The notes under the pieces were generated by a model. That model searched no databases. It was not told the DNA's origin and worked only from the letters and a program-made list of their open reading frames with translations. The position numbers and the translations under genes are program-made. DNA of 5,101 nucleotides, taken from positions 1-5,101 of the forward strand of contig JAFGVF010000050.1 of assembly GCA_016938155.1 (NCBI GenBank). The letters are read 5' to 3'. This DNA is from Candidatus Cloacimonadota bacterium. Lineage in GTDB: Bacteria > Cloacimonadota > Cloacimonadia > Cloacimonadales > JAFGVF01. Shown in pieces: positions 1 to 5,101 of this stretch (within the stretch, counting starts at the first letter, position 1; every line of letters starts with the position of its first letter).

Positions 1-92
1 CCCTGGCAATGTCGGTCCGCAACAACGTGATTTCGGATTTCCCGATCTGCAATAAGAGTTTTAATCTCTCCTATTGCGGGTTTGATTTATAG
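1..92 (+). CDS. 3' end of hydrogenase-like large subunit, Ehr type (partial, 5' missing)
   Basis: Only the last 29 codons are present, in the frame that reads from base 3 to the TAG at 90-92. The tail contains ISDFPICNKSFNLSYCGFDL. In group 4 [NiFe]-hydrogenase large subunits (HycE/HyfG/EchE) this region has an 'ISDxPLI..S(I/L)DPCxxC' pattern, where the two cysteines bind Ni-Fe. Here the pattern lines up through 'ISDFP' and 'S(F)', but DPC is replaced by NLS and the final cysteine position holds Gly. The protein then ends with no processing tail. This fits energy-converting hydrogenase-related (Ehr) large subunits, which are homologous to NuoD but lack NiFe ligands. The gene is directly upstream of the small subunit (9-nt gap). 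The frame starting at base 2 is also open for 17 codons but shows no family resemblance. The assignment rests on a short tail plus context; the first CxxC motif cannot be seen. Confidence 0.75.
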   Translation, partial: LAMSVRNNVISDFPICNKSFNLSYCGFDL

Positions 93-96
93 GGGG
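67..96 (+). promoter_or_regulatory. possible hairpin masking the small-subunit ribosome binding site
   Basis: Bases 67-74 (TCTCCTAT) can pair with 89-96 (ATAGGGGG) as an 8-bp stem including two G-U pairs, with a 14-nt loop. The 3' arm contains the whole AGGGGG Shine-Dalgarno sequence (91-96) of the small subunit gene as well as the large-subunit stop codon. A ribosome finishing the large subunit would melt the stem, so it could couple translation of the two redox subunits. The pairing is read directly from the sequence; the function is inferred and the stem is modest. Confidence 0.25.
91..96 (+). promoter_or_regulatory. ribosome binding site of the small subunit gene
   Basis: AGGGGG lies 5 nt upstream of the ATG at 102 and overlaps the stop codon of the preceding gene. 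It supports the 102 start over the out-of-frame ATG at 97. Confidence 0.7.
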
Positions 97-101
97 ATGA
101 G

Positions 102-851
102 ATGTTGGATTTAATAAAAGCACGCATAAAACACGGTTATCAGGCTGTGCCGAATATCAGAAAGGCAGTTATGCCGGAAAACTTCCCGGGATTTCCTCTA
201 TTATCCGAAGCACCTGATAAAGTGTGGAGTGAACTTGAGGCATTATGCCCTGTTAAGGCTATTAAAGAACAGACCCTTGACTTAGGAAGATGCAGTTTCT
301 GCGGAGAATGTCAAAGAGTCTTTCCTGAAGTAATCGCCTTCTCTAATTTCCATAAGACCTCTACAACAGAAAGGGAACAGCTTGTCCTGAAAGTAGGCAA
401 TTCCGTAGAAAAATACTATCAGGAAGCCATTATGGAAGATAAGACCATCAGTAAGGTTTTGGGGCGCTCATTTCGTCTGCGTTCTGTATCTGCGGGTGGT
501 TGTGCTGCATGTGAGATGGAGTTGAATGCGAGTAATAATGTGAATTTCGATATGGGTCGTTTCGGACTGGAGATGGTAGCATCACCGCGTCATGCAGACG
601 GGCTTATTGTGACCGGACCTGTATCAGCAAACATGGCATTTGCCCTTAAAAAAACCTGGGAGGCAATTCCGGAACCGAAGATACTAATTCTTGCAGGTTC
701 CTGTGCCATCAGCGGAGGTATTTTTGCCGAAGCTCCCGGATTAGACAGAAGCTGGCTGGCAGATGTGAATGCAGCCCTATACATCCCCGGATGTCCCATT
801 CATCCACTCACAATAATTAACGGTATCTTAAAACTGTTGGGAAGGGAATAG
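102..851 (+). CDS. group 4 hydrogenase-like small subunit (HycG/HyfI/NuoB family) with N-terminal single [4Fe-4S] ferredoxin-like segment
   Basis: This 249-residue soluble subunit should carry electrons to the large subunit of the Ehr/Hyf-like complex on the cytoplasmic face. Residues about 45-80 look like half of a bacterial ferredoxin: C49-P, then C64-x2-C67-x2-C70, followed by VFP where a 'CP' would be expected. These four cysteines suffice for one [4Fe-4S] cluster. Residues about 125-248 are the NuoB/HycG-like domain: GGC(134)AAC(137)E, 'SPRHAD' at 161-166, 'TGPV' at 171-174, GSC(201)AISGGIF and PGC(231)P. The proximal-cluster cysteines are thus complete, and the spaced CxxC (not the adjacent CC of complex I NuoB) marks the hydrogenase branch. 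The length is close to E. coli HycG/HyfI, but the extra N-terminal cluster replaces their C-terminal extension. The start is set by AGGGGG 5 nt upstream. The gene sits between the large subunit and hyfB, with the stop abutting the hyfB ATG. No signal peptide is visible. Family assignment is firm; the electron donor is unknown. Confidence 0.93.
   Translation: MLDLIKARIKHGYQAVPNIRKAVMPENFPGFPLLSEAPDKVWSELEALCPVKAIKEQTLDLGRCSFCGECQRVFPEVIAFSNFHKTSTTEREQLVLKVGNSVEKYYQEAIMEDKTISKVLGRSFRLRSVSAGGCAACEMELNASNNVNFDMGRFGLEMVASPRHADGLIVTGPVSANMAFALKKTWEAIPEPKILILAGSCAISGGIFAEAPGLDRSWLADVNAALYIPGCPIHPLTIINGILKLLGRE
842..847 (+). promoter_or_regulatory. ribosome binding site of hyfB-like gene
   Basis: AAGGGA lies 4 nt before the ATG at 852, inside the last codons of the small subunit gene, as expected for coupled translation across the zero-gap junction. 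Confidence 0.65.
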
Positions 852-2771
852 ATGACAATTACAGGCTTTGTACTTCTCACATTGGCATTAGTGTTTGCAC
901 TGACCAAGCAGACAAAACTATTTGTAGTATCTGTGCTGACAGGCTCAGTGTTTCTTATTGTTGCAGCTGTTCAAACCATCTTCTTTAATGAGTCTGTTAT
1001 CTGGTTGATGACCCTTCCACAGCCTTGGGGAACAGCCGAGATGGGGTACACCCCACTTTCCGCATTCTTTGCCATTATTATCGGCTTCGGAAGCAGTATG
1101 TCCGTGCTCTATGGAAGCGGTTACCTGAAAAAATACAGTAGAGAGGGACTAAGTTCCCATCTGTTCTTTCTGGGCTTGCTCATTATCAGTATGAACCTGA
1201 CTGTTTATCTTCGACACAGTATGCTTTTCTTCCTGGCTTGGGAAATGATGAGTCTTTCCTCATTCATGTGTATCCTATTTGAGCATAAACTTTCCGAAAC
1301 CCGTAAATCGGCGATTTACTATTTCAGTTTCATGCAGGTAAGTGCCTTTTTTCTCCTTATAGGATTTGGCTTGGCATACAAACAGACAGGTAGTTTTGAC
1401 TTTGGTGCCTTCCAAGATCTGGGATATTTACCTGCCCTGTTTATCGGGATTGGATTTGCCATTAAAACGGGGTTTTTCCCTTTCTATTCCTGGCTGCCTA
1501 TTGCATATCCTGCCGCTCCGAGTCATGTCTCGGGATTGATGTCCGGCGTTATGATGAAAACGGGTATTTATGGAATCCTTCTGCTTATGGCAATGACCAA
1601 CATCAGCTTGACGGCAATGTATGTAATAGCAGGGATATCCTTATTAACGGCATTTTTAGGGGTTATTCATGCCTTAGCAGAATCAGATGTGAAGAAGGTG
1701 ATTGCTTATTCCAGTATTGAAAATGCAGGAATAATCGGACTCGGGATTGCATTTGCTCATATAGGATTGCTTACAGAACATACCGTAATGGCAGGTCTAA
1801 GTATGGTGGGATTGCTTTTGCACAGCTTAAATCACTCTCTGTTTAAACCGTTGTTGTTTTTCCTTTCAGGGAATATTTCTCAACAGACCCATACGCGAGA
1901 GATTGACCAACTCGGCGGACTTCAGAAGCGGATGCCTTCAACAGGAACACTTTTCCTGATTGGCTCACTTGCTATATCAGGGATGCCGATGTTTAACGGC
2001 TTTATCTCAGAACTATTCATCTATCTCGGGATGCTGGACGGATTGAACCGGAACAATTTCAACCTCAATATCGGGAGTATTCTCTGTGCGGCGGGACTGA
2101 CCTTTGTAGGTGCATTAGCACTATTCGCCTTTGTAAGACTTTATGGTCTCGTGTTTCTGGGTGAACCCCGCTCCGACAAAGCGAGGAATGCTGTAGAAGT
2201 ATCGAAATCGATGATAACAACTCCGGGTATCCTCGCCGGATTGTGTTTCCTGCTGGGATTACCGGGGAGCATCTATCTTAATTTCTTCAATCATATCCTT
2301 CAATATCAGGGTTTCTGGTTTGAGATTACCCCCGCTTTAACAAAGGCATTCAATCTGGTTAGCCTCGTATTTCTTATAATCGGAATTTTAATATTGATAA
2401 TGCTCATCCTGAGACGCAGGATTGTTAAGGAAGTGCATCCGACCTGGGGCTGTGGTTATGAGAAACCGAGTTCCAGGATGCAATACACAGGGAATTCAAT
2501 GATTCATCCCTTGGCATATTTTATCAAACCCTTTATCAAGAAACAGGATGTGATGAATTACGATAAGGCACTTTTCCCTGAGAGCTTCACCTTTGAAGCG
2601 AAAGTGCATGATTTCATCCATGAGACTTTAATCACTCCGGTCAAGAAGGCTGTCCTTGCTTTCCTGAATCTCTTTGCCGGAATCCAGAAGGGAAACACGC
2701 AGGTGTATATCTCCTATGGACTTGTCTTTCTGTTAATTGTACTTACATGGGCTATATTGGTGGTCAAATGA
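852..2771 (+). CDS. hyfB: HyfB/HycC-type proton-antiporter-like membrane subunit (NuoL/NuoM superfamily)
   Basis: This is a 639-residue polytopic inner-membrane protein with roughly 16 hydrophobic segments, expected to move H+ or Na+ across the membrane using energy from the redox arm. The Proton_antipo_M core is clear. W130-E131 in 'LAWEMMSLSSF' is the TM5 glutamate. K205 in 'FAIKTGFFPFYSWLP' is the TM7 lysine. K236 lies in 'SGVMMKTGIYG'. 'HALAESDVKKVIAYSS' at 273-288 and 'HSLNHSLFK' at 324-332 are further family signatures. The region about 530-548 (TWGCGY, then SRMQYTG) and the last membrane segment at about 617-636 are typical of the long HyfB/HycC branch rather than of NuoM. The ATG at 852 directly follows the small-subunit stop and is preceded by AAGGGA. 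The 3' end overlaps the next gene by 4 bp (ATGA). All expected ion-path residues I can recognise are present. Which ion is pumped cannot be read from the sequence. Confidence 0.93.
   Translation: MTITGFVLLTLALVFALTKQTKLFVVSVLTGSVFLIVAAVQTIFFNESVIWLMTLPQPWGTAEMGYTPLSAFFAIIIGFGSSMSVLYGSGYLKKYSREGLSSHLFFLGLLIISMNLTVYLRHSMLFFLAWEMMSLSSFMCILFEHKLSETRKSAIYYFSFMQVSAFFLLIGFGLAYKQTGSFDFGAFQDLGYLPALFIGIGFAIKTGFFPFYSWLPIAYPAAPSHVSGLMSGVMMKTGIYGILLLMAMTNISLTAMYVIAGISLLTAFLGVIHALAESDVKKVIAYSSIENAGIIGLGIAFAHIGLLTEHTVMAGLSMVGLLLHSLNHSLFKPLLFFLSGNISQQTHTREIDQLGGLQKRMPSTGTLFLIGSLAISGMPMFNGFISELFIYLGMLDGLNRNNFNLNIGSILCAAGLTFVGALALFAFVRLYGLVFLGEPRSDKARNAVEVSKSMITTPGILAGLCFLLGLPGSIYLNFFNHILQYQGFWFEITPALTKAFNLVSLVFLIIGILILIMLILRRRIVKEVHPTWGCGYEKPSSRMQYTGNSMIHPLAYFIKPFIKKQDVMNYDKALFPESFTFEAKVHDFIHETLITPVKKAVLAFLNLFAGIQKGNTQVYISYGLVFLLIVLTWAILVVK
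2759..2771 (+). promoter_or_regulatory. ribosome binding site and ATGA start/stop overlap fixing the hyfC start
   Basis: GGTGG (2759-2763) lies 4 nt upstream of an ATG at 2768, and that ATG overlaps the TGA stop of hyfB as ATGA (2768-2771). The alternative in-frame ATG at 2747 has no Shine-Dalgarno sequence and would add only a polar, Gly-rich heptapeptide before the first membrane helix. The 2768 start is therefore preferred, and ATGA points to translational coupling. Confidence 0.75.
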
Positions 2772-3685
2772 TTATAAACATTATATTTATCCTGATTGTT
2801 CCCCTTTTATTTCTGGGAATAATCATCAGAGTAAAGGCAATCTGGGCGGGTAGAAAAGGTGCTTCAATTCTACAACCGACCTACGATGTAATCAAACTTC
2901 TCAGGAAAAGTGAAATAATCAGTAGCAGTACAGGTTTTATTTTTGAAATCGCTTCAGTAGTCTCACTGGCTTTGCTGTTAGGTGCATCATTACTTGTACC
3001 ATTCGGGAATTATCATGCAATCATCAGCTTTAAAGGTGATTTCATTCTCTTTACCTATCTTTTGGCATTCAGTAAGTTCATTTCTACTCTTTCATCACTG
3101 GATACCGGAAGTAGCTTTGAGGGGATGGGAGCAAGTCGTGAATTATCCTACACAGCTTTTCTTGAACCCGCTTTTCTGATGATAATGGCAAGCCTGGTTT
3201 ATGCAACCGGATTAGGTTCAATGAGTGAGCTTGTTGCTTCGCATACAGTGAATATGTCCAATACCTGGTCTGTGATTATTTCGGTACTCACAATTCTTGG
3301 TCTATTTATCATGATGCTTATCGAGGGAAGTAGAGTGCCATTTGACGACCCGACAACTCACCTGGAACTTACAATGGTTCATGAGGTTATGGTGTTGGAT
3401 AACTCAGGACCTAATCTTGCAGGGATGACATATGCCGGGGCATTGAAAATGACGATGTATGCATCCTTAATCTCCTACTTCGTTATTCCCTGGGAGAGGG
3501 GACTTTGGTTCGTTACAGGCTTCTATTTCTTGATGATGTTTCTGCAAGCAGTGGCAGTTGGTTTGATTGAATCCATAATGCCCAGATTTCGGATGTCCCG
3601 TAATCTGGAGCTGGCAATTATTCCACTTACCCTCGTTTTACTGGTGATGTTTGCCCTTGTTGTGTATAGATTCGGAGGTGTTTAA
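2768..3685 (+). CDS. hyfC: HyfC/HycD-type membrane anchor subunit (NuoH/EchB family)
   Basis: This 305-residue integral membrane protein has about eight helices. It is the family member that docks the redox (large plus small subunit) arm onto the membrane and relays the conformational or charge signal to the antiporter-like subunits. Family marks, numbered from the 2768 start, are: 'GRKGASILQP' at 28-37 followed by 'DVIKLLRK', the cytoplasmic loop after helix 1; 'GMGASRE' at 119-125 with E118 before it and E133 in 'FLEPA'; and the acidic loop 'EGSRVPFDDPTTHLELTM' at 186-203 ending in H205-E206. This last loop is the hydrogenase-branch version of the NuoH quinone-site loop. Length matches HycD/HyfC. 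The ATG at 2768 (ATGA overlap, GGTGG upstream) is preferred over 2747, which would give 312 residues. The stop abuts the ATG of the HyfE-like gene. I see no truncation or missing signature residues. Confidence 0.93.
   Translation: MIINIIFILIVPLLFLGIIIRVKAIWAGRKGASILQPTYDVIKLLRKSEIISSSTGFIFEIASVVSLALLLGASLLVPFGNYHAIISFKGDFILFTYLLAFSKFISTLSSLDTGSSFEGMGASRELSYTAFLEPAFLMIMASLVYATGLGSMSELVASHTVNMSNTWSVIISVLTILGLFIMMLIEGSRVPFDDPTTHLELTMVHEVMVLDNSGPNLAGMTYAGALKMTMYASLISYFVIPWERGLWFVTGFYFLMMFLQAVAVGLIESIMPRFRMSRNLELAIIPLTLVLLVMFALVVYRFGGV
3674..3680 (+). promoter_or_regulatory. strong ribosome binding site of hyfE-like gene
   Basis: GGAGGTG lies 5 nt before the ATG at 3686 and is a near-perfect Shine-Dalgarno sequence. 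It is located in the last codons of the HyfC-like gene. It fixes the hyfE start and is the strongest of the five visible sites in this operon. Confidence 0.8.
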
Positions 3686-4321
3686 ATGATCGATGTCTTG
3701 GTTTTATTATTTGGAGTTACTCTGATATTCACATCCATAACCAATATGCTGTCAAGCGTCATCCGAATTTTGGTGGTTCAGGGACTGATTCTGTTCGTGC
3801 TCACGATTTTGAACACAAACGAGTTAAATATTGTGCATTTCATTTTCGTTGCCCTTGAAACACTTGTTTTTAAAGCAATTCTCATACCTTATTATCTTAA
3901 TGTAACCATAAAGAAGAATCATATCTTGCGGGAAGTGGAACCGAAAGTTTCTAATTTCTTCTCCTTGTTCGCAATGGTAGTCATCTTCGGTTTCGGTTTC
4001 TTTATTGCCCTATGGTCAGGTAAGAATACGCCGAATGTACATCCATTGCTCTTCGGAATTGCTTTTTCTGCAATCTTGAAGGGATTCTTTGTGATTATCT
4101 TTAATAAGAAGCTTATTACACATCTGATGGGTTATTTGTTTCTGGAGAACGGGATATTCCTGCTTTCTCTGGCTGCATCCCGTGAGATGCCGTATATCGT
4201 AAGTCTGGGAGTATCACTCGATATCCTTATCTCTATCCTGATTGCAGGGTTGTTCATAAGTAAGATTAAATCAACTTTCGCCGATGAGAACAGTGCCTCG
4301 CTCTCATCTCTAAGGGATTGA
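3686..4321 (+). CDS. hyfE: HyfE-type membrane subunit (NuoK-like)
   Basis: This 211-residue hydrophobic protein has about six to seven membrane segments. It is related to NuoK/MrpC-type subunits and links the anchor to the antiporter-like pumps. The clearest signature is in the second half: 'FGIAFSAILKGFF' at 123-135, then 'THLMGYLFLENGIFLLSL' at 145-162 with buried E154, and 'SLDILISILIAG' at 177-188 with D179. The first half looks like a weaker version of the same unit: 'IRILVVQGLILF' at 26-37 with Q32, then 'FVALETLVFKAILIPYY' at 54-70 with E58 and K63. The length is about twice that of NuoK and equals that of E. coli HyfE. The start follows GGAGGTG and abuts the hyfC stop. The C-terminal tail after about 195 is polar and probably cytoplasmic. 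Placement between HyfC-like and HyfF-like genes supports the name. Confidence 0.88.
   Translation: MIDVLVLLFGVTLIFTSITNMLSSVIRILVVQGLILFVLTILNTNELNIVHFIFVALETLVFKAILIPYYLNVTIKKNHILREVEPKVSNFFSLFAMVVIFGFGFFIALWSGKNTPNVHPLLFGIAFSAILKGFFVIIFNKKLITHLMGYLFLENGIFLLSLAASREMPYIVSLGVSLDILISILIAGLFISKIKSTFADENSASLSSLRD
4312..4317 (+). promoter_or_regulatory. ribosome binding site of hyfF-like gene
   Basis: AAGGGA lies 7 nt upstream of the ATG at 4325, within the final codons of hyfE. It supports this start, which leaves a gap of only 3 nt after the hyfE stop. Confidence 0.65.
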
Positions 4322-4324
4322 CCT

Positions 4325-5101
4325 ATGTTGTTAACTATACTAATTCTGCCTGTTCTTTTTGCCATTATCGTCTGGATTGCAAATAACCCCGGTCTAAATA
4401 ACAGACTGATAATTATCCATGCGTTTGCTCATCTGGGAACTTCCGTCTATTTCCTCTTTAAAAAGGAAAACTATCCGGGATATTTCTCTACAGATGCCTT
4501 GGGAATCTTTTTCTTCTTCATTATCTCTCTGCTTTATGTGGCAGTTGCAATCTACAATGCCTCGTTTATCACTGTCGAAGATAAAAAGCGTCATTCCATC
4601 TATTCCCTTAGTCTTATCCTCTTTGTCTTTGCCATGGATGGAGCTGTTTTAGCCTCGAATCTCGGACTTACATGGGTATTTATAGAGACGACAACCCTTG
4701 CATCCGCAGTGCTAATCTATCATGAACGAACCAGAACAGCTTTGGAAGCCTCTTGGAAATATATCTTCATTTGCTCAATAGGAATCGCCCTTGCATTTGT
4801 GGGGATACTCCTGCTGTTCATCGCTATTCCGCAGGATAGCAGTTTGGATTATCATAATCTGTACCACCTTGCCGGTAGTATCGACCCATTCTGGTTAAAA
4901 GTAGCCTTTGTCTTTATGCTCTGTGGGTTTGGAACGAAATTGGGACTTGCTCCCCTGCATTCCTGGTTGCCTGATGCCCATTCTGAGGCACCGGCTCCCG
5001 TGTCTGCTCTGTTATCAGGTGCACTGCTCAACACCGCTCTGCTTCCCATTCTGAGAATGTTCAAGCTGATGGACTTGGTAGGTTTAAAGGAGATGGCACA
5101 G
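4325..5101 (+). CDS. hyfF: HyfF-type proton-antiporter-like membrane subunit (NuoM/NuoN superfamily; partial, 3' end beyond window)
   Basis: The reading frame is open from the ATG at 4325 through the last base of the window (259 codons) with no stop. It encodes the second ion-pumping antiporter-like subunit of the complex. The N-terminal helices (about 1-17, 27-45, 57-78) are followed by 'LGLTWVFIETTTLASAVLI' at 113-131, with E121 as the TM5 glutamate. Then come 'ALEASWKY' at 139-146 and 'GFGTKLGLAPLHSWLPDAHS' at 201-220, with K205 as the TM7 lysine, and 'EAPAPVSALLSGALLN' at 221-236. The ETTTL, ALEASWKY and SGALLN wordings are characteristic of HyfF rather than of HyfB or HyfD. Where the HyfB-like protein has K236, this one has N236, which I believe is usual for HyfF. 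The start is backed by AAGGGA 7 nt upstream and a 3-nt gap after hyfE. A full HyfF would need a few hundred more residues downstream. Confidence 0.9.
   Translation, partial: MLLTILILPVLFAIIVWIANNPGLNNRLIIIHAFAHLGTSVYFLFKKENYPGYFSTDALGIFFFFIISLLYVAVAIYNASFITVEDKKRHSIYSLSLILFVFAMDGAVLASNLGLTWVFIETTTLASAVLIYHERTRTALEASWKYIFICSIGIALAFVGILLLFIAIPQDSSLDYHNLYHLAGSIDPFWLKVAFVFMLCGFGTKLGLAPLHSWLPDAHSEAPAPVSALLSGALLNTALLPILRMFKLMDLVGLKEMAQ

Larger units (their letters stand above)
1..5101 (+). other. operon segment for an energy-converting hydrogenase-related (Ehr/Hyf-like) membrane complex
   Basis: Six co-directional genes (large subunit, small subunit, HyfB-, HyfC-, HyfE- and HyfF-like) are joined by gaps of +9, 0, -4, 0 and +3 nt, each with its own Shine-Dalgarno sequence. 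Together they would form a soluble redox arm of two subunits and a membrane arm of four, the minimal set of a Hyf-like complex without HyfD. No intergenic stretch is long enough for a promoter or terminator, so the promoter must lie upstream of the window and the terminator downstream. No tRNA, rRNA, repeat array, insertion sequence or CRISPR is visible. Confidence 0.85.

Noticed and set aside
590..799. Minus-strand ORF of 69 codons opposite the small subunit
   Set aside because: It lies wholly antisense to the conserved 'SPRHAD' to 'PGCP' coding region, has no recognisable motif or ribosome site, and is a shadow frame.
102..851. Small subunit as NuoB of respiratory complex I
   Set aside because: The cluster motif is the spaced CxxC of the hydrogenase branch, not the adjacent CC of NuoB, and the neighbours are HyfB/C/E/F types rather than NuoA/C/D/E/F/G.
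2747..2767. Upstream ATG at 2747 as the start of the HyfC-like gene
   Set aside because: It has no Shine-Dalgarno sequence, would overlap hyfB by 25 bp, and adds a non-conserved heptapeptide. The ATGA start at 2768 has GGTGG upstream.
2982..3179. Plus-strand ORF of 65 codons within the HyfC-like gene
   Set aside because: It is out of frame with a strongly conserved NuoH-family protein. Its hydrophobic composition is an artefact of the overlapping membrane-protein codons.
4132..4365. Minus-strand ORF of 77 codons across the hyfE/hyfF junction
   Set aside because: It is antisense to conserved HyfE signature sequence on one side and the hyfF start on the other, with no family resemblance.
4419..4652. 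Plus-strand ORF of 77 codons and the antisense ORF at 4394-4594
   Set aside because: Both overlap the open HyfF frame that runs from 4325 to the window end. HyfF has the recognisable family motifs and a Shine-Dalgarno sequence; these do not.
4852..5064. Minus-strand ORF of 70 codons
   Set aside because: It is antisense to the TM7 lysine region of the HyfF-like gene, the best conserved part of that protein.

Overview
The window is one tightly packed, all-plus-strand operon segment. It encodes most of a membrane-bound complex of the group 4 [NiFe]-hydrogenase / complex I superfamily. In order it holds the 3' tail of a hydrogenase-like large subunit (1-92), a small subunit with an N-terminal ferredoxin-like segment (102-851), a HyfB/HycC-type antiporter-like subunit (852-2771), a HyfC/HycD/NuoH-type membrane anchor (2768-3685), a HyfE-type NuoK-like subunit (3686-4321), and the first 259 codons of a HyfF-type antiporter-like subunit that runs off the right edge (4325-5101). 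Gene junctions are +9, 0, -4, 0 and +3 nt. There is no room for internal promoters or terminators between genes and I see none.

The most informative signal is at the left edge. The last residues of the large subunit align with the place where catalytic group 4 hydrogenases carry the C-terminal DPCxxC nickel-ligand motif. Here the protein reads SFNLSYCGFDL and stops, so both ligand cysteines of that motif are absent and there is no cleavable C-terminal tail. The small subunit nevertheless keeps all four cysteines of the proximal [4Fe-4S] cluster in the hydrogenase-like CxxC...C...C arrangement. This points to an energy-converting hydrogenase-related (Ehr-type) complex: a redox-driven ion pump with the hydrogenase architecture but probably no NiFe site. 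The N-terminal half of the large subunit, with its first CxxC motif, lies outside the window, so the conclusion rests on the C-terminal motif only.

Inferred working model: electrons from an unidentified donor (reduced ferredoxin or another low-potential carrier) enter through the single predicted N-terminal [4Fe-4S] cluster of the small subunit. They pass to the proximal cluster and then to an acceptor at or near the former active site, possibly a quinone-like carrier or another partner. The HyfC-like subunit couples the soluble arm to the HyfE, HyfB and HyfF subunits, which translocate H+ or Na+. No formate dehydrogenase, HyfD-type subunit or separate HyfH-type ferredoxin gene is seen here, although such genes could lie outside the window.

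Organism: a bacterium (or, less likely, an archaeon) of moderate GC content with clear Shine-Dalgarno sequences before its genes (for example GGAGGTG before hyfE). That argues mildly against typical Bacteroidota, which rarely use them. Ehr-type complexes suggest an anaerobic or facultatively anaerobic lifestyle. The lineage cannot be fixed from this window.
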